NCBI RefSeq assembly: GCF_026343115.1
Contig: NZ_JAPEMC010000001.1
Span: 3,987,501-4,051,500 of the forward strand
Direction of reading: 5' to 3'
Source of the DNA: Streptomyces sp. NBC_00102
Lineage (GTDB): Bacteria > Actinomycetota > Actinomycetes > Streptomycetales > Streptomycetaceae
Length of the DNA: 64,000 bases
Part shown: piece by piece, positions 19,533-28,549 of the stretch
Layout: each line of letters starts with the position of its first letter
Numbering within the stretch: the stretch's first letter is position 1
The notes under the pieces: model-generated
Database searches by the model: none
Told to the model about the DNA's origin: nothing
What the model saw: the letters and a program-made list of their open reading frames with translations, nothing else
Program-made: the position numbers and the translations under genes

Positions 19533-20537
19533 ATGACTGCGTACGGAAACTTCCCCGGCTCCCGCCCCCGGCGGCTGCGGACGACCCCGACGATGCGACG
19601 GATGGTCGCCGAGACCCGCCTCCACCCCGCCAACCTGATCCTGCCCGCGTTCGTCCGCGAGGGCATCGACGCGCCGGTCGAGATCTCGGCGATGCCGGGC
19701 GTGCGGCAGCACACCCTGGACACCCTGCGGAAGGCCGCCGTCGACGCGGTCGAGGCCGGGGTCTCCGGGATCATGCTCTTCGGCGTTCCGGCCGACGAGA
19801 AGAAGGACGCCCGGGGCACGGCGGGGACGGACCCGGACGGCATCCTCCAGCAGGGCCTGCGCGCGGTGCGCAAGGAGGTCGGCGACGACCTCGTCGTCAT
19901 GTCGGACCTCTGCCTGGACGAGTACACCGACCACGGCCACTGCGGTGTGCTGACCGAGGACGGCCGCGTCGACAACGACGCCACCCTGGAGCGGTACGCC
20001 GAGATGGCCCAGGTCCAGGCCGACGCGGGCGCCCACACGGTCGGCCCGAGCGGCATGATGGACGGCCAGATCGGTGTGATCCGCGACGCCCTGGACCAGA
20101 CCGGGTACGAGGACGTGTCGATCCTCGCGTACACCGCGAAGTACTCCTCCGCCTTCTACGGCCCCTTCCGGGAGGCCGTCGGCTCCTCGCTCCGGGGCGA
20201 CCGCAAGACGTACCAGCAGGACCCGGCGAACATCCGCGAGTCCCTGCGGGAGCTGGCGCTCGACCTGGAGGAGGGCGCCGACATGGTGATGGTCAAGCCC
20301 GCCGGCCCGTACCTCGACATCCTCGCCAAGGTCGCCGACTCCGTGAACGTGCCGGTCGCGGCGTACCAGATCAGCGGCGAGTACTCGATGATCGAGGCCG
20401 CCGCCGAGAAGGGCTGGATCGACCGCGACGCGGCGATCCTGGAGAGCCTGACCGGTATCCGGCGCGCGGGTGCGTCGATGATCCTGACGTACTGGGCGAC
20501 GGAGGTCGCGCAGCGGCTGGGCGGGCGCTCGGCGTAG
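19533..20537 (+). CDS. hemB: Delta-aminolevulinic acid dehydratase (porphobilinogen synthase) HemB
   Basis: A 334-aa enzyme condensing two 5-aminolevulinates to porphobilinogen. Motifs: [16 protein letters not shown] at the N terminus, [16 protein letters not shown] (metal-binding-loop region), [33 protein letters not shown] (first Schiff-base Lys region) and [13 protein letters not shown] (second catalytic Lys). Only one Cys of the classical zinc loop is near the expected place, as in Mg-dependent HemB types. ATG at 19533 is chosen; there is little SD, and a TATGGT box lies only seven bases before it, which could mean near-leaderless transcription. Confidence 0.95.
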   Translation: MTAYGNFPGSRPRRLRTTPTMRRMVAETRLHPANLILPAFVREGIDAPVEISAMPGVRQHTLDTLRKAAVDAVEAGVSGIMLFGVPADEKKDARGTAGTDPDGILQQGLRAVRKEVGDDLVVMSDLCLDEYTDHGHCGVLTEDGRVDNDATLERYAEMAQVQADAGAHTVGPSGMMDGQIGVIRDALDQTGYEDVSILAYTAKYSSAFYGPFREAVGSSLRGDRKTYQQDPANIRESLRELALDLEEGADMVMVKPAGPYLDILAKVADSVNVPVAAYQISGEYSMIEAAAEKGWIDRDAAILESLTGIRRAGASMILTYWATEVAQRLGGRSA

Positions 20538-20681
20538 CCGTCACCGTACCGGCGGGGGCCCGGCGGGCGTGTCCGTGCGGATGGCCTGCCGGGCCTCGCC
20601 GTACCCGCTCGACTCCGGCCCCCGGCATACGGGTTCGGCGCGCGGGGTACCGGCCTGCCGGGGTGGTGGCACGATGCCCGG

Positions 20682-21275
20682 GTGAACCACTTCTCGCGCT
20701 TCGCCAAAGGTCCCAGCCCCGGTAGTAGCGGGATGCGAGAGCCCCCGGAACCCGTGCCGACCGAGCCCGGGCGGTGGCCGAAGCTGGAGGCGGCGCTCGC
20801 CGTGGTCAACCGCGACCTGCTGGCGACCCTGCCGGACCAGGACGCGCTGGTGCTGATGGGTGTCCCGTCGTACGAGCCCGCGTCCCGGGCGTTCACCGGC
20901 GAGGAGCAGGTCTACGTGGCGATGTCCGACGGCCGTTGGCAGGGCAACGCGGTCAACGCGTCGGACCTGGAGGAGGGCGACCCGCCGGAGCCGGGCGACC
21001 CGCACACGGTCCTGGCCGTCGTCGCGGAGGCCGCGCAGGACACCCTCATGGAGCTGCTGTGGCAGGCCTGGCCCGTCTGTCCGGCGCACGGGACCGGCAT
21101 GCACGTCCAGGCCGCGGGGACCAGCGGCGGTTGGCCCCACCCAGACGATCCGGATCCGGTGGGCCCGCCGGTGTGGTGGTGCGGTGGCGGGCGGGACGGT
21201 GGGTGTCATGATGCGTCCGCGGTAGGGGAGTTGGCCGTCGACGGTCCGACCGGGTCGTCCGGTGAGGGGCGTTGA
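20682..21275 (+). CDS. Conserved actinobacterial hypothetical protein with Zn-ribbon-like C terminus
   Basis: A 197-aa protein not recognised as an enzyme. The central part (about 34-130) reads WPKLEAALAVVNRDLLATLP, VLMGVPSYEP and VLAVVAEAAQDTLMELLWQAW. The C-terminal part has CPAH (133-136), WWC (167) and a later CH pair (175-176), spaced like a degenerate zinc ribbon. Similar proteins follow hemB in other streptomycetes, from memory. GTG at 20682 is used; an ATG at 20733 is possible. Function unknown. Confidence 0.65.
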   Translation: MNHFSRFAKGPSPGSSGMREPPEPVPTEPGRWPKLEAALAVVNRDLLATLPDQDALVLMGVPSYEPASRAFTGEEQVYVAMSDGRWQGNAVNASDLEEGDPPEPGDPHTVLAVVAEAAQDTLMELLWQAWPVCPAHGTGMHVQAAGTSGGWPHPDDPDPVGPPVWWCGGGRDGGCHDASAVGELAVDGPTGSSGEGR

Positions 21276-21500
21276 CGGGTCGGGAAGGGCGCTCTCGGTC
21301 GCTCGGGCTCCCGGACCGTGTCCCATGTGGTGGGTCGGACGAGACGTTTCCAGCGGCGGGGAGCGGCCGCGAGTCCCCCGTACCGGTTTCTCGGACACTC
21401 GCTCACGCGGATTCGACAGCGACTCCTCCTGCCCGGATGGTCTGCCGGCGCTCCACTGCGGCCTTCACCAGACCGGCGAAGAGCGGGTGCGGGCGGGTCT

Positions 21501-22814
21501 GTGACCCAGAAGTTCCATCTCTCGTTCATCTGCAACTTCACCCCGGACGACTGGCAGGGCCCGTTCGGCACGGGCGGCTCCCCGTGGGACGGCAAGTTCT
21601 ACACCGAGGTGGCCCAGGACCTGGAGCGCGCCTGCTTCGACTACGTGATCATCGAGGACAAGCTCATGGTCCCCGAGAGCTACGGAGGCTCCTCCGAACG
21701 GGCCCTGGGCCAAGGCATCGTCGCGCCGAAGCACGACCCGGTCCCGCTCGCCGCCGCGATGGGGCTGGCCACCTCTCACCTGGGCATCGTTGCCACTCTG
21801 TCGACGATGGCGTACCCGCCGTTCATCACGGCGCGGCTCTCCTCGACGATGGACAGCATGCTCGGGGGCCGATTCGGCTGGAACATCGTCACCAGCGCCG
21901 AGAACCTGGCCGCCCAGAACTTCGGGCTGGCGGAGCTGCCGTCGCGGGAGGCCCGTTACTCGGCGGCCGACGAGTACGTCGACGTGGTCCGGCAGCTGTT
22001 CGCCTCCTGGGACGCGGACGCCGTGGTACTCGACCGGGAGAAGGGGATCTACGCCGACCACACCAAGGTCCGGCCGATCCACTTCAAGGGCGAACACTTC
22101 CAGGTGCGCGGCCCGTTGAACACCGTGCCCTCCCCGCAGCACAGGCCCGCGTTCGTGCAGGCCGGCGCCTCACCCCGGGGCCGGCGGTTCGCGGCCCGCA
22201 ACGCGGACTCGGTCATCGCCGTCGCCAACGGCGTGTCCGGCATGAAGCAGTTCCGCGACGACGTGCGCAAGCACGCCGAAGAGGCCGGACGCGACCCCGA
22301 CGACGTGAAGGGGCTGTTCTGCGTGACGCCGACCGTCGGCGAAACCGAACAGGACGCCCGCGACAAGTATGAGCGGGCGGTCTCCTCGCCCCAGTTCATC
22401 CACGACATCCTCGCCGAGACCTCCGCGCTCACAGAGATCGACTTCGCGCAGTTCGACCTCGACAAGCCACTGCCGTACCGGCTGGAGACCAACGGCGAAC
22501 AAGGTTCATCGGACCAGCTGCAGCAATGGGGCAGCGGGAAGACCCTGCGCGAACTGGTCATCGACGGCGCCGGAGGGCTCGTCTCCTCGCTGGAGCTGAT
22601 CGGCACGCCGGACCAGGTGGCCGAGCAGATGGGCGCGGCGATGGAGGAGGTCGGCGGCGACGGGTTCATGCTGACCACTCCGGTGCTGCGGCTGAACCGC
22701 CGCTGGATCGCCGACATCACCGACGGACTGATCCCCGCGCTCCAGCGCCGGGGCCTGACCCGGACGGCTTACACGCCGGGCAACACGCTGCGGCAGAATC
22801 TCAAGGAATTCTGA
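21501..22814 (+). CDS. LLM-class flavin-dependent monooxygenase (NtaA/SnaA/DszA family)
   Basis: A 437-aa bacterial-luciferase-like monooxygenase. Family segments: FDYVIIEDKLMVP, PVPLAAAMGLATSHLGIVAT, the TMAYPPFITARLSSTMDSML block with GGRFGWNIVTS (nitrilotriacetate monooxygenase signature), the RGPLNTVPSPQHRPAFVQAG block and a C-terminal GTPDQVAEQM segment. It should use reduced FMN from a separate reductase to oxidise a small organic molecule. No reductase gene is adjacent. The GTG at 21501 is the only start near where family homology begins; the SD is weak. It converges on an HxlR regulator, so it may or may not be its target. Confidence 0.87.
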   Translation: MTQKFHLSFICNFTPDDWQGPFGTGGSPWDGKFYTEVAQDLERACFDYVIIEDKLMVPESYGGSSERALGQGIVAPKHDPVPLAAAMGLATSHLGIVATLSTMAYPPFITARLSSTMDSMLGGRFGWNIVTSAENLAAQNFGLAELPSREARYSAADEYVDVVRQLFASWDADAVVLDREKGIYADHTKVRPIHFKGEHFQVRGPLNTVPSPQHRPAFVQAGASPRGRRFAARNADSVIAVANGVSGMKQFRDDVRKHAEEAGRDPDDVKGLFCVTPTVGETEQDARDKYERAVSSPQFIHDILAETSALTEIDFAQFDLDKPLPYRLETNGEQGSSDQLQQWGSGKTLRELVIDGAGGLVSSLELIGTPDQVAEQMGAAMEEVGGDGFMLTTPVLRLNRRWIADITDGLIPALQRRGLTRTAYTPGNTLRQNLKEF

Positions 22815-22845
22815 GCAGGGCCGTAGCGATCGGCACCCGCCGGTT

Positions 22846-22891
22846 CCTTCGGCCTTCGCCCCGGATCACGCCGTGGGGTGAAGGCCGAAGG
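22846..22891. terminator. Bidirectional hairpin between the LLM monooxygenase and HxlR genes
   Basis: Arms 22846-22862 and 22875-22891 pair over 17 bases with one wobble. The right arm lies inside the last codons of the convergent HxlR gene, so the terminator is shared and overlaps coding sequence. Confidence 0.75.
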
Positions 22892-23231
22892 GTGCCTCGC
22901 GGCGTATCGTCTCGCGGTACCAGCGGCCCCATTTGTCCAGCTCGTCGGTGATGGACTCCAAGCTCTGCCCGACCTCGGTGAGCGCGTACTCGACCCTCGG
23001 CGGCACCTCGGCGTACACGGTGCGTGTCACCAGGCCGTCGGCCTCCAGTTCCCGCAGCTGGCGGGTGAGCATGCGCGGGGTGACACCTTGCAGCGCGTGC
23101 CTCAGCTCACCGAACCGGTGGGTGCCCGAGACCAGCTGTTTGAGCACGGCCAGCTTCCAACGCCCCCCGAGCATCTCCATGGCGAACTCGACCGCACATT
23201 CCTCCGGGACGTCCTCGACGCCAGAACGCAC
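22866..23231 (-). CDS. HxlR-family transcriptional regulator
   Basis: A 121-aa winged-helix protein with the HxlR signature ECAVEFAMEMLGGRWKLAVL (about 12-31), HRFGELRHALQGVTPRMLTR (recognition helix region) and LVTRTVYAEVPPRVEYALTE. HxlR proteins are often redox or electrophile sensors through a Cys near the N terminus; here Cys is at about 12. GTG at 23231 is preceded by GGAGGT. It is divergent from an MFS efflux gene 90 bases away, which is the likely target. Confidence 0.9.
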   Translation of the reverse strand: MRSGVEDVPEECAVEFAMEMLGGRWKLAVLKQLVSGTHRFGELRHALQGVTPRMLTRQLRELEADGLVTRTVYAEVPPRVEYALTEVGQSLESITDELDKWGRWYRETIRREAPFGLHPTA

Positions 23232-23320
23232 TGCTGACCTCCATTGGTATGCAGAATGTGCCTAGGGGACATCAAAGACCGTACTTGTGACGGGTGTTGG
23301 TACTCCCTGAAGCTGAGCGT

Positions 23321-24882
23321 ATGGCAAAGAAGCAGGCACCGTCACCGGTGCGGGTCACCGGGAAGACGGAAAACACGGGGCCTTCTCAGCCCCCGTCCAC
23401 ACGGCGATGGCTGGTTCTGGCCGTGGTGTCGGGAAGCCTGCTGCTGTGCGGCATCGACCTCACCGTGCTGCACGTCGCCGTGCCCAGCATGAGCCGGGAA
23501 CTCAATCCCACGCCCTCGGGGCTGCTGTGGATCGTCGACGTCTACTCACTCACGCTCGCGGCCCTGCTCGTCACCTGCGGCACGCTCGGCGACCGCCTCG
23601 GTCGGCGCCGCATGGTGCTCAGCGGGTTCGCCGCCTTCGGACTGGCCTCGGCGGCGGCGGCCTTCTCCACCTCGACGGCGCAGCTCATCGCGGCGCGGGC
23701 CGCGCTCGGAATCGGTGCCGCCATGATCATGGCATCCACAGTGGCGATCATCAGGGTCGTCTTCACCGACGACCGTGAGCGCGCCTTCGCCATCGGGATC
23801 TGGACCTCCGCCCACAGTGCCGGTGCGACGATCGGCCCGCTGATCGGCGGTCTGGTCACCGCGCGGTGGGGCTGGGGTGCGGTCTTCCTGATTAACGTTC
23901 CGATCGTCGTCATCCTGCTGGCCGTCGGTGTCAGAGTCATTCCCGAGTCGAAGAATCCCGTCCCCCGCCGCTGGGACCTGGCCAGCGTGGCGCTGTCCGT
24001 CATCGGTCTGGCCTGTGTGGTCTACGCGCTCAAGCAGGCCGGCGAACACGCGGGCGTGAACTGGCTCATTCTCACTGCGGCCGCCGTCGGGAGCTTCCTG
24101 CTCCACCGTTTCGTACGCCGCCAGCGACGCATCGAGGAGCCGCTCCTCGACTTCTCCCTCTTCGGCGAGCGTCGCTTCACCACCGCCACCCTGTGCGTGA
24201 TCGGCTGCTTCGGCTCTTACGTCGCCCTGCTGTTCTTCCTCACCCAGTGGCTGCAGCAGGTGGGTGAGTACACACCCCTGCGCGCTGGACTGGCTCTGAT
24301 GCCCCTCGCGGCCGCCAACGCCATCGGCGCGATCACCGCACCCTGGGTATCGAGCCGATGGGGCAACCGGTGGGCGCTCACCGGAGCACTTGTCCTGTTC
24401 GCCACCGCCCTTCCGCCATGGCCGCCACCGGCGACACCGGCCACTACGGCGTGCTGCTCCTCCCGCTGCTCGGCGCGGGATACGGTGCCGGCATCGTGAT
24501 GACACTCGGTGCCGACTCGATCATGGGCGCCGCCCAGCCGGAGCGTTCGGGGGAGGCGGCGGCGATCCAGGAGACCTCCTTCGAACTCGGCGCCGGCCTC
24601 GGTGTCGCCGTTCTGGGCAGCGTCCTCGGCGTCGTCTACCGGACCAGTCTTCCCCCCCTGCCGGATCTCGATCCGGTCCAGCGCGCAGCGGCCGGTGAAT
24701 CGTTCTCCAGCGCCGAGAATGTCGCCGCCGGCCTCCCGTCCGAAACCGCGCGGGAACTGCTGCGCACGGCACGGCAGGTCTATGACCAGGGCTTCACCAC
24801 CGTGCTGGTCATCGCCGCCCTCGGCCTGATCGCCACGGCTGCCGCCGCAGCCGTGATGCTGCGCCCGCCGGAGCACCCGTAG
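23321..24882 (+). pseudogene. MFS efflux transporter (DHA2/EmrB-QacA type), frameshifted
   Basis: The first 360 codons (23321 onward) encode a drug-efflux MFS protein: the motif D1-like stretch LLCGIDLTVLHVAVPSM, motif A GDRLGRRRMVL and motif C GATIGPLIGGLV. Near 24410 the frame breaks. The natural continuation AMAATGDTGHYGVLLLPLLG with two or more further helices is in another frame and ends at 24882. A single-base loss around CCCTTCC (24408-24414) explains it, because adding one T or C restores about 520 aa, the family length with 14 helices. Either a real inactivating mutation or a base-calling error. ATG at 23321; divergent from HxlR. Confidence 0.85.
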
Positions 24883-25086
24883 AGCGACCTGCCAGAACCG
24901 GCCGGGCGAGCAGGCGCCGGCTTCGAGCGGCCCACGACGGCACCTCGGAGGGCTCCCTGACCATCCGGCTGCGAGGGGCACGGGGGCACCGCACGTGGGG
25001 CGCCGCGCCCGGTCAGCACCGGGCTGATGAGACCGAGCGGCCTGCGGCCGTCGCGCCGTACGACGGTCCGGCCGGGCACACCGCCC

Positions 25087-25509
25087 TCAGCCCCTCGGGG
25101 CCCAGAGCTCGTCGCCCTCACCGCGGTCGAGGTGCTCGGAGTAGACGCCGATCTTCCAGACGATGACGGAATGGCACTCCTCCAGGGCCCGGATCTGTGC
25201 TTCGACGCGCTTCTGGTGGGCATCGAGGAGCTGGAGCCGGTCGGCCTCGTTGCCCGGCCCGTTCCGTACGAGCTCGGCGAACCGCCTGAGTTCGGCGAGC
25301 GGCATCCCCGACTCCCGCAGTTTCACGCAGACCATCAGCCATTCCACGTCCGCCGCGGTGTAGCGGCGCCGGCCGGCCGCGTCCCGTCCCACCGGTCCGA
25401 CCAGCAGGCCCTCACGCTCGTACAGGCGCAGGGTGTGCACGCTCAGGCCGGTCCGCTCGGCCACCTCGCCGATGCTCAGCGGCACTTCGCGGGTCCTGGT
25501 AGTCGTCAT
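25087..25509 (-). CDS. MerR-family transcriptional regulator
   Basis: A 140-aa MerR-type activator. The N-terminal HTH is SIGEVAERTGLSVHTLRLYE (about 11-30), followed by REGLLVGPVGRDAAGRRRYT and DVEWLMVCVKLRESGMPLAE. A long coiled-coil dimerisation helix follows (LLDAHQKRVEAQIRALEECH). Only one Cys is in the C-terminal effector part, so a metal sensor is unlikely; a small-molecule or redox type is more likely. ATG at 25509 follows GAAGGG; a TTG nine bases earlier is possible. It is divergent from an SDR gene whose promoter has the MerR-specific long spacer. Confidence 0.9.
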   Translation of the reverse strand: MTTTRTREVPLSIGEVAERTGLSVHTLRLYEREGLLVGPVGRDAAGRRRYTAADVEWLMVCVKLRESGMPLAELRRFAELVRNGPGNEADRLQLLDAHQKRVEAQIRALEECHSVIVWKIGVYSEHLDRGEGDELWAPRG

Positions 25510-25573
25510 GCCCTTCAACCTAATCGCCGTCCGCGGTTGTTGGCGGATGGTCTGCTCGCGGCTGGCGGCGGAG

Positions 25574-25604
25574 TTGACCTAGACCGCGCTCCAGCTCGTA
25601 GCGT
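25574..25604 (+). promoter_or_regulatory. MerR-type promoter/operator with 19-bp spacer
   Basis: TTGACC (25574-25579) and TAGCGT (25599-25604) are 19 bases apart, the over-long spacing that MerR proteins untwist. The spacer holds an imperfect dyad, ACCTAGACC-GC-GCTCCAGCT (6 of 9 symmetric). It drives the SDR gene starting at 25612, giving an almost leaderless transcript. Confidence 0.75.
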
Positions 25605-25611
25605 CCTTCGC

Positions 25612-26583
25612 ATGACCATCAGCGAACAGCAGCCGCTCGGCTCGCCCTTCTCCGCCGCCAGCACCGCCGAGGACGTCCTGGCCGGGACCGACCTCTCCGG
25701 GAAGACCGCCGTCGTGACCGGGGGCTACTCCGGGCTCGGCCTGGCGACCACCCACGCCCTGACGGCCGCCGGAGCCCGGGTGATCGTGCCCGCCCGCCGC
25801 CCCGAAGTCGCCGAGGCCGCCCTCGCCGACGTGAAGGGTGCCGAGGTCGTCCCCATGGACCTGGCCGACCTCGACAGCGTGCGGGAGGCCGCCGCGCGGA
25901 TCACCGCCTCCGTCGCTCGGCTCGACCTCCTCATGGCGGTGGCCGGTGTAATGGCCACCCCCGAGCGGCGCGTCGGGCCCGGCTGGGAGAGCCAGTTGGC
26001 CGCCAACCACTTCGGGCACTTCACCCTCGCCTGCGAGCTCTATCCGCTCCTGGCCGGTGCCGGTGGTGCGCGGGTCGTCGTCAACAGTTCCGCCGGACAT
26101 ACCCTGACCGGCTTCCGCCGGCACGACCCGCACTTCCGCACCGGCTACGACAAGTGGCTGGCCTACGGTCAGTCCAAGACCGCCAATATCCTGTTCGCCG
26201 TGCACCTCGACGCCCTCGGACGCGAGGACGGCGTCCGGGCGTTCTCCCTCCACCCCGGCAAGATCATCACGGGGCTCCAGCGGGAGATGGAGCTCCAGGA
26301 GCAGATCGACCTCGGGTGGGTGGACGAGCACGGGAACGTCGTCGGAGCCGGTTTCAAGTCCCCTTCGCAGGGGGCCGCCACCGGTCTGTGGGCCGCCACG
26401 TCCCCGCTCCTCGACGGACACGGCGGGCTCTACCTCGAAGACTGTGAGGTCGCGCGCGTCTCGGCCCCGGACGAGGCCATGGACGACGGTGGGGTCCGCG
26501 GGTACGCCGTCGATCCGGATGCGGCCGCACGGCTGTGGGAGCTGTCACTCGCGGCGACCGGGGCCACTCCGATCGGCCGGTGA
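25612..26583 (+). CDS. Short-chain dehydrogenase/reductase (MerR-controlled)
   Basis: A 323-aa classical/extended SDR resembling the retinol-dehydrogenase/WW-oxidoreductase-like group. NAD(P) loop: GKTAVVTGGYSGLGLATTHA (about 30-49). Further motifs: MAVAGVMATPE (the usual NNAG position is changed), NHFGHFTLACELYPLL, VVVNSSAGH (catalytic Ser) and YGQSKTANILFA (Tyr-x-x-x-Lys). A substrate cap follows with RHDPHFRTGYDKWLA. NADP-dependent oxidation or reduction of a lipophilic alcohol/carbonyl is likely; the substrate is unknown. It sits right behind the MerR-type promoter, suggesting induction by the compound it detoxifies. Confidence 0.9.
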   Translation: MTISEQQPLGSPFSAASTAEDVLAGTDLSGKTAVVTGGYSGLGLATTHALTAAGARVIVPARRPEVAEAALADVKGAEVVPMDLADLDSVREAAARITASVARLDLLMAVAGVMATPERRVGPGWESQLAANHFGHFTLACELYPLLAGAGGARVVVNSSAGHTLTGFRRHDPHFRTGYDKWLAYGQSKTANILFAVHLDALGREDGVRAFSLHPGKIITGLQREMELQEQIDLGWVDEHGNVVGAGFKSPSQGAATGLWAATSPLLDGHGGLYLEDCEVARVSAPDEAMDDGGVRGYAVDPDAAARLWELSLAATGATPIGR

Positions 26584-26619
26584 CGCTCCGGGCCGCGGGG
26601 CCCGCGGACGGGACAGCCC

Positions 26620-27150
26620 TCAATCGGCCGCCCGCTGCTCCCACCCCGTGAGGATGCGGGCGGCCTCGTGGCCGAGGTGGGCGTCCTCGGAGAGTCGGCG
26701 GAGCACCTCGGCCCGGCCCTCGCTCGGACCTGCCTCGCTGAGTGCCGCCAAGGCGTTGTCCCGTACGAGCGGGTCGGGGTCGCTGAGTACGGCGTCGGCC
26801 AGGGCCGCGAGGACGACGGAGTCGTCGGCGTACGAGCCCAGCGCCATCACCGCGTACTGGCGGACCAGGTCCTCGTCCGGGTGTTCGACGGCCGACACCA
26901 GGACGGCGCCCGCGAGACGCCAGGTCTCCGGGTCGGACGGGGGCCAGAGCCGCAGTACCTTCGTCGCCTCGACGCGCGCGAGGTCGAACGCCTCGTAGTC
27001 GGCGACGACCTCGATGAGGAACGACAGAATGCCCGGGTGATCCGGCTCGGTGGAGAGCACGCCGCCGAGGTCGTAGACGATTTCGCGCCTGCGGTCGCTC
27101 TCCTGGGGCAGCGTTCCGTACTCCGTGATCAGCTTTTCCGTCCGGTTCAT
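26620..27150 (-). CDS. HEAT-repeat-like hypothetical protein
   Basis: A 176-aa all-helical protein with alternating helices such as DLVRQYAVMALGSYADDSVV, LAALADAVLSDPDPLVRDNA and LAALSEAGPSEGRAEVLRRL, the pattern of two or three HEAT repeats. No catalytic residues are seen, so it is probably a scaffold or partner protein. ATG at 27150 (MNRTEKLITEYGTL) is used with GGGGGAAA upstream. Downstream of it is the convergent SDR; upstream lies a 300-base gap and a DUF4253-like gene on the same strand. Confidence 0.7.
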   Translation of the reverse strand: MNRTEKLITEYGTLPQESDRRREIVYDLGGVLSTEPDHPGILSFLIEVVADYEAFDLARVEATKVLRLWPPSDPETWRLAGAVLVSAVEHPDEDLVRQYAVMALGSYADDSVVLAALADAVLSDPDPLVRDNALAALSEAGPSEGRAEVLRRLSEDAHLGHEAARILTGWEQRAAD

Positions 27151-27216
27151 GGGATATGCGTTTCCCCCGACGCGAAGTTCCACGCATCCGGCCGCTTTCC
27201 GGGTCGGTCGGGCCTT

Positions 27217-27237
27217 GAGCCGTGAGCCGTGAGCCGT
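27217..27237 (+). repeat. GAGCCGT heptamer, three tandem copies
   Basis: GAGCCGT is repeated three times without interruption. It is followed by several GGGGCGT(A/G)C-like copies to 27280 and by CGGCC-rich palindromic sequence to 27430. The whole 27151-27453 gap is simple-sequence DNA with no gene. Confidence 0.8.
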
Positions 27238-27284
27238 GCGGGGCGTACGGGGCGTGCGAGGCGTAAGGGGCGTGCGGGTGTGGC

Positions 27285-27320
27285 GCGGTCCGGCTTCTCC
27301 CCTCGTGGAAGCCGGACCGC
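27285..27320 (-). terminator. Hairpin downstream of the DUF4253-like gene
   Basis: A perfect 13-base stem (GCGGTCCGGCTTC / GAAGCCGGACCGC) with a 10-base loop lies between the two minus-strand genes, about 130 bases after the DUF4253-like stop. It is a likely terminator for that gene. Confidence 0.65.
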
Positions 27321-27453
27321 GCGTCCGGGGTGGCCGGTCACGGCCGCTCGGTCCCGGCCGGCCGGTCACGGCCGGTCGCGGGCGCTCGGGACCGTCGGTC
27401 AGGGTCGGGTGGTCAGGCCAGGTCAGGTCGGGCCGGGGCGTCCGGGCGGGCGG

Positions 27454-28302
27454 TCAGTCCCACCAGAAGGTCCAGCAGTCGCGGTTCATCAGGTGCTTCT
27501 CGGCGTACGCGTCGAGGTTGTACGGCGGGTTCTGGTTGATGTTGTCCGGGCAGAAGGCGTAGTGCTCGGCCGCGACCGCCCGGGCCTCGGCGAGGGTGGC
27601 CGGCGGGCGGCCGACCGACACGGTCAGGGTGTCGAAGCCGAGCATGACGACCCGGATGTCGAACCGGTCCTCCCAGGAGCGGAGTACCGCGCAGAGGCGG
27701 GCGACGTCGTTCTCGTGGTTGACCGGGCCCGACCAGCCGATGGCGGCGGGGATGTCCGCGCTGCGCCGGGCGGGTACGAGGGCGGGGCGCAGGCCGGTTC
27801 CGTCCTCTTCGAGGTAGGCGCTGCCGATGACGTCCGCGAGCTCGGCGGCCAGTTGGTCGGGGTCGCCGATGCCGGCGGCGGGGACGGGGGCGAGTCCGGG
27901 CCACTCGGGGGTGCTGCCGGACCCGGCCGGGCCACCGGCCTCGGACGTGTCGCCGGACTCGGCGTCCCCGTCCCCGAGTTCGTCGTCGGCGTACGGCTCC
28001 CAGAAGCTCAGGAGCACCTCTTCGGCGTCGTGGTCACCCGGGTACGAAACGCGCTCGGGTGCGAGATCCCACGCGCTGGGCGGCTCCCGGCGCGGGCCCT
28101 CGTCGATCAGCACGGGCAGCAGTCCGACCCGCCGGCCGGTGGCGCGCAGGGCCGCGAAGTCGCCCGGGGCCGCCGCCGTGTTCCCGTACCAGAACAGGGG
28201 TTCGTGCCAGGGGCCGTCGACGGTGGCGTCCACGAGGGATCCGGACGGCAGATCCAGCCCGTGGGAGGCAAGGGACGGGAGGGGGTTCGGAAGCGTCGCC
28301 AT
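27454..28302 (-). CDS. DUF4253 domain-containing protein
   Basis: A 282-aa protein. The C-terminal 90 residues (about 190-282) carry the DUF4253 pattern: WEDRFDIRVVMLGFDTLTVS, then VAAEHYAFCPDNINQN and a Trp-rich end RDCWTFWWD. The N-terminal part has LFWYGNTAAAPGDFAALRAT and a Glu/Asp/Gly-rich linker. These proteins often occur near polymorphic-toxin or immunity genes but the role is unknown. ATG at 28302 (MATLPNPLPS) is preferred over an upstream in-frame start at 28332. The IS110 element begins just upstream of this gene's start, so its promoter may have been displaced. Confidence 0.75.
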   Translation of the reverse strand: MATLPNPLPSLASHGLDLPSGSLVDATVDGPWHEPLFWYGNTAAAPGDFAALRATGRRVGLLPVLIDEGPRREPPSAWDLAPERVSYPGDHDAEEVLLSFWEPYADDELGDGDAESGDTSEAGGPAGSGSTPEWPGLAPVPAAGIGDPDQLAAELADVIGSAYLEEDGTGLRPALVPARRSADIPAAIGWSGPVNHENDVARLCAVLRSWEDRFDIRVVMLGFDTLTVSVGRPPATLAEARAVAAEHYAFCPDNINQNPPYNLDAYAEKHLMNRDCWTFWWD

Positions 28303-28399
28303 GCCGCAGACACTAAGGGGAACCACTGACATTGATGCTGATACTCAGGTTCCGGTGGTCGTGGCTCTGCCACTGACTGACGCCCTGCTGGGCTGTCCT

Positions 28400-28549
28400 C
28401 AAGTTGTTCTGTCCGGCCGCCGGAACCTGTTCTCATGGCTCCGGCCGGGCGGAACATGACCTGATAGGAGCTTGGTCAGAAGCCCCCTTCAATGTCCTGT
28501 CTGCGCCACCCGGCCGGCGCCCACCTCCGGTTGGGAAGGCACTATCAGC
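28400..28549 (+). ncRNA. Candidate bridge RNA in the IS110 left end
   Basis: IS110-group elements encode a structured guide ('bridge') RNA in the non-coding left end before the recombinase. Here two consecutive GTTC...GAAC hairpins are visible (28406-28426 and 28429-28455), each with a GC-rich loop sharing CCGGCCG. This could be the two-loop region. No expression or structure evidence exists and the limits are guesses. Confidence 0.35.

Noticed and set aside
23546..24505. 319-aa minus-strand frame opposite the MFS pseudogene
   Set aside because: Arg/Gly-rich shadow; both phases of the MFS gene carry real family motifs instead.
27330..27430. CGGCC-rich palindromic run looking like an attachment site or CRISPR-like array
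   Set aside because: Units are short, irregular and all GC, with no spacer structure. No integrase or tRNA gene is adjacent, and no CRISPR array is present in the window.
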